From: Sanderia malayensis
Taxonomy: Eukaryota; Cnidaria; Scyphozoa; Semaeostomeae; Pelagiidae
Length of the DNA stretch: 64,000 nucleotides
NCBI GenBank assembly: GCA_013076295.1
Contig: RQOL01000830.1
Location: forward strand, 1-64,000
Direction of reading: 5' to 3'
The position numbers and the translations under genes are program-made. Within the stretch, counting starts at the first letter, position 1, and each line of letters opens with the position of its first letter. The notes under the pieces were generated by a model, which was given only the letters and a program-made list of their open reading frames with translations, searched no databases and had not been told where the DNA came from. Of the stretch, positions 1 to 10,380 are shown piece by piece.

Positions 1-555
1 AATGCCGTTGCACATGTCTTAAACTCAAGGTAGGAAGAGTACAATCTTTCATCCTATTAACATTAAATTATTATGTGCAAAGGTAGTGCACCATAAAAAA
101 GCCGTCATTAATCACAAAAATATTCATTGCATTAGGTTGGTGCAACGATCATTCTTCTGCGGAATCTCAATCCAAAGAAAGGTCTTTGCAACGGAACAAG
201 ACTCATAGTTCGGCATCTCCGACGTCACGTGATCACGGCAGAGATCATTACGAAGGAGCACAGAGGACAACGGGTCATGATTCCCAAGATCACAGTCTCC
301 ACTCAGGACACGGAAATGCCGTTCAAAATGAAACGCCGACAGTTTCCAGTCAGACTTGCATACTGCTTGACAATCAACAAGGCACAGGGGCAATCCCTGA
401 GGTATGTTGGTTTGTACTTACCTGAGCCCGTGTTCACACATGGTCAGTTATATGCGGCCATGTCAAGAGCAACATCATTTAACGGGCTAAAAGTATTCCT
501 CCCACAGGAAACACACAGGAAAACAAAGAACATTGTTTTCCAAGAAGTCCTGTAA
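1..555 (+). pseudogene. Helitron Rep-helicase, 3' end (last two exons), partial
   Basis: C-terminal part of the PIF1-like helicase domain of a Helitron transposase. The exon at 1-29 ends at a GT donor (30-31). The intron runs to an AG at 134-135, and the last exon is 136-555. Visible motifs in the last exon are [37 protein letters not shown] and [14 protein letters not shown], which are the usual C-terminal helicase motifs of Helitron PIF1 proteins, ending FQEVL-stop. Compared with the homologous exon in L (42661-42690), the first exon has one extra base around positions 13-16 and falls out of frame, so this copy is probably inactive. The 5' part lies outside the window. Confidence 0.9.
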
Positions 556-1640
556 AGGCTTCATCCTAGAGCGACCATCTGCACAGTTGCTCTACAGAGG
601 GCTGCCTACCAAAACGCACATACACGCATTCAAGGGTACGGGTATTGTGTGTCAACGCAGATCACGTCGCAGATAAGTGTGATGTACAGCCGTACGCTAT
701 GCACCACACACAGCAGTCGGCACAGTCCTGAATCCTGCGTAGCGCCCGATTATTAGGAGTTATGCGTTGCCATTTTCTCCGATATTGCCTATGGGAAAGT
801 GGATTTCCTTACTCTGTGAAAACTGCAAGTTGTCCCTTAAGGATAGTTACTTTTTGCAAAACATCGCACTATCAATAACATCCCCCCTCTCCTTTTAATA
901 CATGAACACTTGATCTAAAATCTATAGAGGCCCCTTTGTGTTTACTGTTATATATTTCCAAATTTCAATTGCACTTTTCACCAACAAGGAAAACTCGAAC
1001 AAAGGTTACTCCTTGACGCTGGTGTTCGAGCTTTTAACTAATGTAACCGGCAATCTTATTCTTTTTTTTGCTATGTACAAACGTAATCCTCAAAACAAAC
1101 GAACGCGGTTATTGAAAGAATACATTCACGCCGTGGCAGAGATGTATGCTTGCTGAGAGTGAAGTGCTATTGAAGAATCAAAATTGAGGTACTGTCATTT
1201 TGCTAAAGACGTCGCTTAACCAATCAATTTTGCAACCTGAACTACGGATTGTATGTATCAATTTTTATGGATATTGACCATTCACCAATTTTAATAGTAG
1301 ACTATATCATGACTCAACCCTTCGCATTCGTACTTCGCATACAATACAAATATCTATCCACGTCCTTTCAAAACATGTTTTTTGTACTGTATTGTATATC
1401 TTTCAGATCTTCCGCATTAATAATAAGGTTTTTAAATTAGCGATTTACGTTTTCAATAGAAGATTGCCAGGACTGTAATTTTATCTATCGTTACAGTTTC
1501 CCTATTCATATATTTCTGTATTTGACCCATGTAAATCTCAATTCAGTAATATCATAACAAAATTTATCGACTTCGTTTTTAATTAGATGCATTTCTCCTA
1601 ATATCATTGAAACAAGGCGAGACTTCTGTCTCCCATTTCA
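556..1640. other. Post-gene spacer of the Helitron, no gene seen
   Basis: AT-rich DNA collinear with 43215-44370 in unit L. The open frames at 938-1156 and 1249-1440 are not kept in the L copy, because small indels break them, so they are not supported as genes. L has about 90 bp more than A near position 692, including a small hairpin. Confidence 0.6.
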
Positions 1641-1649
1641 AACGCCTTT

Positions 1650-1835
1650 GTGCTGTCTATGTATGATTTTCATCTATGTTTTGTCTCATCATCGCACTAT
1701 TGTTGCCTGTCGGGTCAAAGTTTCTGTCTGCCAACAAATGGCATCGAGTCGGATTTTGTTGCTCAACTCAATGAAATTATACCTCATAAAGCCTTCCTGG
1801 ATCAAAGGAAACAACTACCTTGCTCTTCACCAAAG
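1650..1835 (+). CDS. Exon-like fragment, paralogue of the 48777 exon (captured gene piece)
   Basis: Exon-like segment ending at a canonical donor (AAG|GTAAGT, exon end 1835). The open frame reads through LSGQSF-CLPTNGIESDFVAQLNEI and is kept in L (44378-44562) with only a few residue changes (Q/E, D/A). The DNA before it (TGTATGATTTT-CATCTATG) resembles the DNA before the second cargo exon at 5762, and LSGQSF/ESDFVAQLNEI parallels LSEYSF/ATELDAEI there. This suggests an ancient duplicated exon. The start is uncertain and no protein family is recognised. It is either a captured host exon or Helitron cargo. Confidence 0.35.
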
Positions 1836-3574
1836 GTAAGTCAGGTTCATTTTCATTTTGGACAATCAAACAATGGATATTTAGATATAAGCGAATTTCA
1901 TACTGAAATGAGAGAAAATAAAGCTCATGTATACCCCTATTGACTTAAAGGAGACAACTACGCTGCTATGAATTTGATATGTTGAATGGAAATCAGGCCA
2001 TTTTTCTACTTTACTCACGGTTTACATATACTTTGTTAGGCCAAAATTCTGGAAATTTTCCAATGTTTTTTCACTACTTTGTTTTGAGAAAGAAGAAGTG
2101 TGCATTGCTCTACCAATATCTTCCTGGGGTTTTTATTTCCGTGAATATAGTTCCTAACCAATTTATTGACTCTGTGGCTGCCTTCTTTGTTTTACAAGCA
2201 AAAGCCCACTGATATCCCCATGAACCTGCTCTCAACTTTGTGTTTATCCAAGATGTTTAATGTTTAATTGTTGTGATGTACATGAAGGGAACCAGTGAAA
2301 GTCAAGTTGGACACTTTACTTACTTACAACCTTCCTCATTGCACATGCATTGCTTATCTCTTTTGTCTACCACACTCATTAATGCTTTTTCCCTATTTTT
2401 TGTACACATTCATTTGGTCAAAGGCAATGGAAAATTCAATGAATGGTTCAAAGTGTTCTCTTCCAATTATTTCCCAAGTCAGGTATAATATTCAAGGTAT
2501 GATGCTCTCTGTTCCATATGAATCAATTAATGCACCGTGCTTGAAAAGCAGACTCAATAAATAAAGGCTGAATAATATTTCTACATTGACTACCATTAAA
2601 TGTTTTCTTAACGAATCACTTACAGTATTCTAAACCTGTAGGTACTTAATTCTTCCACATTGTCACTTAATCATGTTCCTTATCAGGCAGATGTGTCGTC
2701 ATAAACTCAGTGTGCCAGTCACAGACGGCAATGATTTCACAACCATTACACCACAAGATTTTCACATTTAGTGGGAAGCATACATTGTATCAATAACTGA
2801 TAGAATCCTCCATTACACTGGACCAAACAAGCTAAGATGGCTCTTACCACAAAAGCAAACATTATTAATGCATTTTAATAATCTATATGTGCATAAATAT
2901 GTCTTTGTTATCTTACTTGAATATTGAGAGTCTTGCATGATAAGTTTCCCATTGTAGATATCTTTTTAACCAGAACCTCATAGTGTATGGTGTCTCCTCT
3001 TTCATTCACTGTGGAAGTCCTTGACAAAGTATTTCTGTTTTTTTTTAATCAACAACATTCCAATTGTATATATCATTGACACTTGCTTACGTTTCCAGTA
3101 TGTAGACACTGTATTACATGAACTGTACTACCATCTTACAATGTGTCTTATATCATAAAGAGCTTTCCCATACAATTAACATGCAACCACAGAAACTTAT
3201 TGAATCCTCAGAACAATTACAACATAATGGCAACTTGAAGTAACAAACTTTTTTATAAAGAACCTACATGCATAAGGTAATCTTTTAATTTTTAGTATAT
3301 TAATATTTCCGCACTATTCAAAATTAGGAAGCCGGTTCCATTGATTTTCAGTACTTTTACATTATTTGAAGCTTCTTCATGTGTTAACCTCTTATCTTTT
3401 CACATAGCAAAACAATGAATTTGAATGCTTTTCTTGCGTCTCTACTAATTATGTCCACCAAATGCCAACTTCAAATTAAACAACTTTTAGAACTACAAAG
3501 TGGTGAAAGAGATCTCAAAATAACGAACTTAAACAATTAGGCCCTCAGCAGCTAGGTCCCTTATAAAAAGAAGC
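1836..3574. other. Cargo spacer, mostly intron-like
   Basis: AT-rich, collinear with 44563-46358. A segment at 2160-2215 (CTGTGGCTGCCTTCTTTG) recurs at 6242-6259, supporting duplication of the module around it. A short exon-like stretch at about 2410-2482 (HLVKGNGKFNEWF in frame) ends before GTATAA, but its frame is not kept in L. No other gene is seen. Confidence 0.5.
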
Positions 3575-3848
3575 GTGTATTCTCATCGCAATTGTAATTC
3601 TAATAGTTATCGCGTAATTCAAAGTTTTGTTGCTCTTGAAAACTACAATCACAATACCATCAATGCAACTCCACGTAATGTCCTGGAGCTAATACTATTA
3701 TCATCAGATTTTCACGGGAATTTCGGCGTCCTAGCAACAACAATTGCGGCGCGAAAATTAAAATTTTTCTTGCGTCATAGAGGACATAGCGTGCGTAAAA
3801 ATTTTTTTCAACCCACCACAAGAAAAACAACAATTTACGTAAGTACAT
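3575..3848 (+). promoter_or_regulatory. Conserved CpG-containing segment upstream of captured gene X
   Basis: Richer in CpG than its surroundings (GGCGCGAAAATT, TGCGTCATAGAGG, ACATAGCGTGCGT) and well conserved at 46359-46620. It lies about 0.4-0.7 kb before the ATG of gene X. The + frame (MYSHRNC...) reads through in both copies but ends differently. I read it as a captured promoter or 5' exon region rather than a protein. Inference only. Confidence 0.25.
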
Positions 3849-4264
3849 GTATTGTTAACGTTGCTTTTACTTTCACATGAAAATACAAGCTATTTATAAC
3901 TAAACAGCTTTAAAAAAGCTCAAAGTGCTATATTTTATGTCACAATTGCCATTGCACTGGATATTATCACAATAACAATTTTATCCTTAACAGGTTCACT
4001 TGAAATAGATCAATTTTGTGACTACTGCTACCGTAAGTTCATGTATTCAGTTCTGCGTTTTCTGCCTGCCTTTAGTCTCTCCTCTTCATTGTAACAAAGA
4101 TAATTATTATTCATTATCTGCAGAAAATGAAAGTGTGTCATATTAATACATTAAAAGTATATATTATTGTAACATCAACAGAACTGTAGTGGCAAATTCA
4201 AGCAACCGATACCCTTTTAACTCACCTTTCATTGAATGACAATATATTTATATATAGTGTAAAC

Positions 4265-4916
4265 ATGGATAGTGAAAATGAACTTGCCATCAATGATGAG
4301 CCTGCAGCATTTGAGCCTGCAGCAGTTGGGCCTGCAGCAGTTGAGCCTGCAGCACCTGAAGTAGCAAAGGAACCCACAGTGGTTTACTGTGGTGAGGAAA
4401 CTAAGGTAACATTGACAAATACTTTCATCCATATATTGATAAATGTAAATAAATGTTATGCATAGATTATGAAACTACTTTACAAGGAAAAACAATTGTA
4501 TCCTATGCAAGTCACTGTTTTTAATATATTGTTCTCATATTAATCCTAGCTAATCAATTTTACTGACATTGCGTCACTAAAAAGGCAATGTGCCTTCAAG
4601 TTCAGTGCCATTAAAAGAGGCACCAAATTTCATTTTGTCAGCACCCAAGATGGGCATTTAACAAAGGATGAAATAGCGTAAGTTGCAATGCAATATTTCC
4701 ATCTCATCTGTGTGTATAACACACTGCTTACTTTCAACTCCTTCTGTAACAATGTCTTTTTCTCTACAGGAAATCTGAGGAACTAAAAATAAAAATTATA
4801 GCAAAAAAAAGATTCAAAAAATATAAAAAACCAGAAAAAAAAATAAAGAAAATAAAGTTGAAGAGCACACGAGGTGCATGTGGGCAGATGTGCCCACAAA
4901 AGAAATTTTGTCCTTG
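4265..4916 (+). pseudogene. Captured gene fragment X (three 5' exons), unknown protein
   Basis: Exon a is 4265-4405 (MDSENELAIN..., 47 residues with an EPAAVGPAAVEPAA repeat), with donor AAG|GTAAC. Exon b is 4550-4677 (LINFTDIASLKRQCAFKFSA, then KFHFV), with acceptor CCTAG and donor GC|GTAAG. Exon c is 4770 to about 4916, lysine-rich and then TRCMWADVPTKEILSLV. The copy at 47059-47847 keeps every splice site, except that the exon c donor is GTCAGG here and GTAAGG in L. The ILSLV codons differ only at third positions (ttg/tta, tcc/tca, gtc/gta), a sign of past protein constraint. The frame linking b to c is uncertain because the A-tracts differ in length. The family is not recognised. It is probably the 5' end of a host gene picked up by the Helitron. 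Confidence 0.55.
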
Positions 4917-5750
4917 GTCAGGGGCAGAGACAAAAAATAATTGTAAGTGTTAATGTTTGTCTTTTGTTGGTGTTAATGTTTGTCTTTTGTTGGTTTTCTC
5001 TCAATGTTATTTGTTTGTTTTATTTCATTGTAAAATTGTCCATCATCCTGATAACAGTGAATAATAATAATATTGTGGAAAATTATAACAACACTATTAC
5101 CTTTGAAAAACCATGCATTTCGCCAACAAATATTTGCCACCAACAGTACCTTTAAACTCTTCTTTCATATGCTGTGACACAAACCCTAAAAATTTGCAAC
5201 AAATGTATTTCAAAAACCCGTCTTTATAAATGAACTAGATGGCCTTTGGAAACGTAATGATCTCCTATAATTCAATACTTACCTGAAGAACAGTCAAAAA
5301 TTGCCTCCATTAACATGGGGCTACACAAGTTATGCACCACCTAAAATGCACGAATAGTACATGTAATAAAATGTAAAAAGAACAGAATCTTATATCATCT
5401 TCAAATACAGACAATGTATCATATCTCTATCATCCGTTTTTCTTACATGTGGCCTATTCTCAAGGGATTTTGTCAAATACTATATTTCCTAAAGTCTTAT
5501 ACGCTGGTAAAATGAATCAAAGCCTTCACAGAAATGCTACACATTTGTTTTCAAGATGTATCTTGAAAGATCGCAATGATATAATACGCTTTGCAAAACC
5601 TACTTACCATCGCCATTGACCCTCTCAGGAACAACAAAGATGAAAGGAAGGACGCACTAACAGCATGTTCTTTGTTCAGTTGAGGTTGGGTTGATTGTTA
5701 GCCAATCCAGCTCAATCAGATAATTACGTCAAAACGAGGCTGCATAACAA
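4917..5750. other. Cargo spacer between gene fragments X and Y
   Basis: AT-rich, collinear with 47848-48660, with scattered indels. The open frame at 4874-5155 is not conserved. I see no gene. Confidence 0.5.
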
Positions 5751-5817
5751 TAGAATTCGTTGTATGATTTTGATTTATGCTATGTTTCGTCAACGTAGCA
5801 ATTTTTCATTTTCGTGC

Positions 5818-5866
5818 TTATGCTTATGCTGTTCTAATATGAAATATTAGGACAGCATAAGCATAA
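5818..5866. repeat. 23-bp hairpin insertion, copy A only
   Basis: Arms 5818-5840 and 5844-5866 are reverse complements with a single mismatch and a 3-nt loop (GAA). The L copy has unrelated sequence here (the start of the gene Y exon at about 48777), so the hairpin replaced or interrupted the exon start in A. Confidence 0.8.
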
Positions 5867-5867
5867 C

Positions 5868-6047
5868 ATAATTCCAAAATCTTGGATCGCAACGGAACTT
5901 GATGCTGAAATAAGACAAAATAAACCTGATAGAAACATTGATTTTGCCATCGCTGAGGGGTAAGTAGAATTTACTTTTACTTTCACCCCATTCAAGTTGA
6001 CATTTAAACTACTTGTTTCTTAGGCCAATTGTATTTCACTCTATCAT

Positions 6048-6079
<32 letters not shown>

Positions 6080-7002
6080 CATATTAATCAGTAAAACCAA
6101 TAAAGTATCACACTCATTGACATATACTTTCTTGAGGCCAAAATTGACAACTCCGCTTATGTTTCATAGCTTTTTATATTTAATGTTTTCACAAAGAGTG
6201 TTTAATGCTATAGCCACATGTTGCAGTCGCTTCTTTTCACTTTGTGGCTGCCTTCTTTGCCTTACCAACAGCCAAGCCCAATACTCCTATGAAACTCCTT
6301 TCACCATGCAATTCCCATCCCATTGATGATGATTATGAAGTACTTTTGCTTTGGTTATCCACGGTAACAGGTGCTTATCCTTATGTTCTATATGATTCAA
6401 ACTAATGTAAAGCCAATCCCAGCTGTAGATATCTTTGTACTTACTTGATTTAATTTAATAAAGCTTTTTCGTGGCAAATGCATTACATGATCTGTTTTGT
6501 CTGTAATGTCATACTGAACAATATTGATTTCTTTATTTCTTTTTATATTGAGATACATTGAATCAACATGAAAGGAAAATTAAACTCCACAGATTCTCTC
6601 TTTATTTAACATTAATATTAAGGAAATGAAACTATTGTTACTTGAGTCAAACTTACTTTTTGCTATCAGGGCTTTTAATATATTCTAAATAATACGTTAC
6701 AATACAGTGAAGAAAGTCCCAATTGTTATTCCAGTTAAACAAACTCCCTAATTATGAAAGAGCAATTTTTCGCTATCATCTTATTCAGCTCCCAAGGGCT
6801 ATCTTATCCAAATCCAATTATTTTTTACCATCGATAGTAATAAACCAACATGTTAAATACAATATAATTTGTCTCTTTCACTTTGTAGATCTACTGATGT
6901 ACATCATTGTACAAATGCAAGTATTGGAGACTTCATACCTATTGATTTGTCAAAGTCCAATGCATCAGTATCATCTTATCATGGAAACAAAACCATACCT
7001 CT
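5868..7002 (+). pseudogene. Captured gene fragment Y, two exons, start lost
   Basis: Exon 1 (to 5959) reads IPKSWIATELDAEIRQNK and ends at GG|GTAAGT. Exon 2 is 6889-7002, with acceptor TTTGTAG and donor CT|GTAAGT. It reads STDVHHCTNASIGDF, then IPIDLSKSNASV. The split Gly codon (GG|A) joins the two in frame. The copy at 48777-49669 has the same structure and an upstream ATG. Here a 23-bp hairpin sits where the start should be. No family is recognised. It looks like the first exons of a host gene, truncated by the Helitron end. Confidence 0.5.
6045..6080. repeat. (TCTA)n microsatellite
   Basis: About eight TCTA units inside the gene Y intron. They are absent from the homologous intron in L (about 48965), so they expanded after the copies separated. 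Confidence 0.9.
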
Positions 7003-7335
7003 GTAAGTGAACATTAATTTAAATTCTGGAGGCTCATCATAGATGTTCCTTTACTGTTTGTATTAGGTTGACAAAGTACCACAGCCAAGTGTCAATACAT
7101 GCACTCAACTAATAGCAGGCTAATTGTTGTTGTCCCTACAACATAACAAACTTTCATCTTGCATCTTATCTATTATACCATCAGTACGAGGCTTAACTGA
7201 TGAAAACGAGGATTTTCAAATGAAAACCAGGCTAATCGCTAAAACTAATTTCCATGCATGTTAAACACTACAATCGTAACAATAGATAGACAGGGGAGCG
7301 AGGGAGAGCCAAACCACTGTACGTGGGGTGGGAAA

Positions 7336-7439
7336 GGGCATGAGCGTTAGCGAATGCAGCGCACGAAGTGCGCCAACCACATTAAACTTTCTTACTTGAG
7401 GGACTCCGGGAAGCGAGCGTAGCGAGCGCCCCCGGCTAG
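7336..7439 (+). other. Helitron 3' terminal module of unit A
   Basis: GGGCATGAGCG, then hairpin GCGCAC-GAA-GTGCGC (7359-7373), a T-rich linker, and a GC-rich terminal stretch (CTCCGGG... CCCCCGG) abutting CTAG at 7436-7439. The hairpin followed by CTRR is the known Helitron 3' signature. This module recurs 25 or more times in the window. Confidence 0.8.
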
Positions 7440-8925
7440 TCTATATATACTATTCTACGATCACACGTGACCAGGAAACGCTCAACAATGGGCCATTGTC
7501 CCCGGAACAATCGACGTTCGACCGGACAATGGCAACCTTCGACCAAACAATGGGATCAAAGGAGCGGGGCTTGATATCATAAAGGCTTTTTTCCTGGGGG
7601 TCAATAAGGGTTCAAATTGGTACCAAAATGATCGCTGCATTCTGCCGATGAAAGTAAAGCAATCCGCTAATTTCTAACCCCAGCCGTTCGGGAGTTATGG
7701 CCCATTTTGTGTTCCGACCTTCTAGAAAGTTCCGAGGACCGAGTTAATGAGATGCAAAACGAGCAGGGAGAAGCACGTGTTTTTTTAGTTGAACGGGCGG
7801 CAAGTTACTCGGGTTTAAACGTGAATACGTGCCGGAAATCAATTGTAAAGACGTGTCAATTGTTGTCAGGACCTGTGGAGACAATTGGTGGACAATTATT
7901 TCAAGGTATTTCCTTTATTTAATTGTTTTTGGTTGAAAATAGCACGAGTTTTGTTTTGTTTAACCTCACGTTTTTCTTTCGGCTCGAGGGCCTAACCAAA
8001 ACACGAAGACAATTTTGATTTTCTCGGGTCGTTCTGGGCCGATTTTGTCCATTTAAACTTTCGATAACTGTTTATTTACACGAGAACTAAAGTTATCTGG
8101 CTTTGTTTTTTTTGTTTTGCTGATTTTCCTCTGTTTTTGGACAGTTTTAGCCGAGTTTGGATTTTGCTGGAAAACACGAAATTTTCAAGCAACACGCGTG
8201 TGTTTTGCATTTGCGAAAATTAATTTTTAACCTGCCAAAACTTTGTTTTTTTCACCCAAATACTTTCGATAAATGTTCGCCAAGCTATTAGCTTCATGTT
8301 GATATTTTCGTGGGGTGTGTAGGACAAAAATTGGCCACGTTAATTTAATTTGAAACTTGGTGAATCGTGTTTGAAATGCTATTTTTTGCAAGGGTTTGAT
8401 TTCACGGCTTTTTTTTATGAAGAAAATCATGTCTTGGACTTCAAAAATTTACAACTAAAATTGCGAAAAGCTTTTCATATGCACCCAAGTACTTTCGATA
8501 TTTATTTGCCAAGGTATTAGCTTCATGCTGGTGTAATTTGAGTTCAAATGGACAAATTTCGACCAAGTTAGGGGAATTTTTGTGTTCTTAAAGTTGGCTG
8601 ATGAATAAATTTTTTCACGGCTTTTGTGTTGGGCTGCACTAAATACTCTCTTAAAATTCAAAAAGACACTGTTAAGAAATGTGAATATATTTATCGGATT
8701 CGCTGTTTCCTTATCTACAGTTTGATATATTTTTTATTACAGACTGAGTTTAAATTTTCCAAGATTGATTTAATTTTTGAAGGCAACTTTTTTTTTCAAA
8801 CTTCACACTGAAGCTAGCAACTATCGGAAGCGGCTTTCAGGGGGGCAGTGTGGGCGCGGGGCGGTCGCTTGGCAGGGGGGAAGATTCGACCTCCCACCTT
8901 TACTTTCTTTAGAAATGTGGCGTCG

Positions 8926-10208
8926 TGTGTATTGTAGGGTATGTATGGTAGGGTATGTATTGTAGGTTATGTATTGTAGGGTATGTATTGTAAGGTATGT
9001 ATTGTAGGGTATGTATTGTAGGGTATGTATTGTAGAGTATGTATGTAGGGTATGTATTGTAGGGTATGTATTGTAAGGTATGTAGTGTAGGGCATGTATT
9101 GTAGGGTATGTATTGTAGGGTATGTATCGTAGGGTATGTATTGTAGGGTATGTATTGTAGGGTATGTTTTGTAGGGTATGTATCGTAGGGTATGTATTGT
9201 AGGGTATGTATTGTAGGGTATGTATTGTAGGGTATGTATTGTAGGGTATGTATTGTAGGGTATGTATTGTAGGGTATGTGACGTGGGGTATGTTATGTAG
9301 GGTATGTATTGTAGGGTATTTATTGTAGGGTATTTATTGTAGGGTATTTATTGTAGGGTATGTATTGTATGGTATTTATTGTAGGTTATGTATTGTAGGG
9401 TATTTATTGTAGGGTATGTATTGTATGGTATTTATTGTAGGGTATGTATTGTAGGGTATGTATAGTAGGGTATGTTATGTAGGGTATGTGTTGTAGGGTA
9501 TGTATTGTAGGGTTTGTTTTTTAGGGTATGTATTGTAGGGTATGTATTGTAGGGTATGTATAGTGGGGTATGTTATGTAGGGTATGTATTGTAGGGTATG
9601 TTATGTAGGGTATGTATTGTAGGGTATGTATTGTAGGGTATGTATTGTGAGGTATGTATTTAAGGTATGTATTGTAGGTATGTATGGGGTATGTATTGTA
9701 GGGTATGTATTGTAGGGTATGTATTGTAGGGTATGTTATGTAGGGTATGTATTGTAGGGTATCTCTTGTAGGGTATGTTATGTAGGGTATGTATTGTAGG
9801 GTATGTATTGTAGGGTATGTATTTTAGGGTATTTATAGTAGGGTATGTATTGTAGGGTATGTATCGTAGGGTATGTGTTGTAGGGTATGTTTTGTAGGGT
9901 ATGTATCGTAGTGTATGTTTTGTAGGGTATGTATTGTAGGGTATGTATTGTAGGGTTTGTATTGTAGGGTATGTATTGTAGGGTATGTATTGTAGGGTAT
10001 GTATTGTAGGGTATTTATGGTAGGGTATGTATTGTAGGGTATGTATTGTAGGGTATGTATTGTAAGGTATGTATTGTAGGGTATGTATTGTAGGGTATGT
10101 ATTGTAAGGTATGTATCGTAGGGCATGTATGGTAGGGTATGCATCGTAGGGTTTGTATTGTAGGGTATGTATTGTAGGGTATGTATTGTAAGGTATGTAT
10201 TGTAGGGT
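8926..10208. repeat. 14-bp minisatellite, unit B
   Basis: About 90 copies of GGGTATGTATTGTA, with variants GGGTATGTTATGTA, GGGTATTTATTGTA and AAGGTATGTATTGT. The reverse strand of this unit has no stop in any frame, which explains the 255-residue YIPYNTYPTIHTL open frame. It is not a gene. Confidence 0.97.
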
Positions 10209-10380
10209 ATGTATGTATGTATGTATGTATGAGCATGAGCGGGAGCGAATGCAGCGCGCGAAGCGCGTCAACCAGATTAAGCTTTGTTTCCTTGACGGGC
10301 TCCGGGGAGGGAGCGAAGCGACCAAACCCGGCTCATGTATGTATGTATGTATGTATGTATGTATGTATGTATGTATGTAT
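10205..10380. repeat. (ATGT)n tracts flanking an internal 3' module, unit B
   Basis: Two ATGT tracts (10205-10232 and 10335-10380) bracket a copy of the 3' hairpin module (GCGCGC-GAA-GCGCGT). That copy ends AACCCGGCTCATG, where the true terminus has CCCCCGGCTAG. It is a decayed or bypassed former 3' end. Confidence 0.85.

Larger units (their letters stand above)
1..7439 (+). mobile_element. Unit A: 3' half of an autonomous Helitron copy, cut by the window edge
   Basis: Collinear with 42662-50104 of unit L at high identity with many small indels. It holds the last two exons of the Rep-helicase gene, the downstream cargo, and the 3' terminal module (hairpin GCGCAC-GAA-GTGCGC at 7359-7373, then the GC-rich terminus ending CTAG at 7436-7439). 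The next unit starts at once with TC at 7440. Its lesions differ from those of L: the KAQGQ helicase motif is intact here but broken in L, while the exon before the last intron carries one extra base here. It is therefore an independent copy and not a recent assembly duplicate. Confidence 0.85.

Noticed and set aside
3660..3848. Reverse-strand frame opposite the CpG-containing segment
   Set aside because: It is not conserved in the homologous region of L and has no recognisable features.
8455..8661. Recurring reverse frame MNFKRVFSAAQHKSREKIYS in the 5' block
   Set aside because: Same reason: it is repeated with the block, is broken in several units and has no recognisable domain.
8926..9300. 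TAGGG-containing repeats as possible telomere sequence
   Set aside because: The unit is 14 bp (GGGTATGTATTGTA), not TTAGGG, and lies inside transposon units flanked by 5' and 3' ends.
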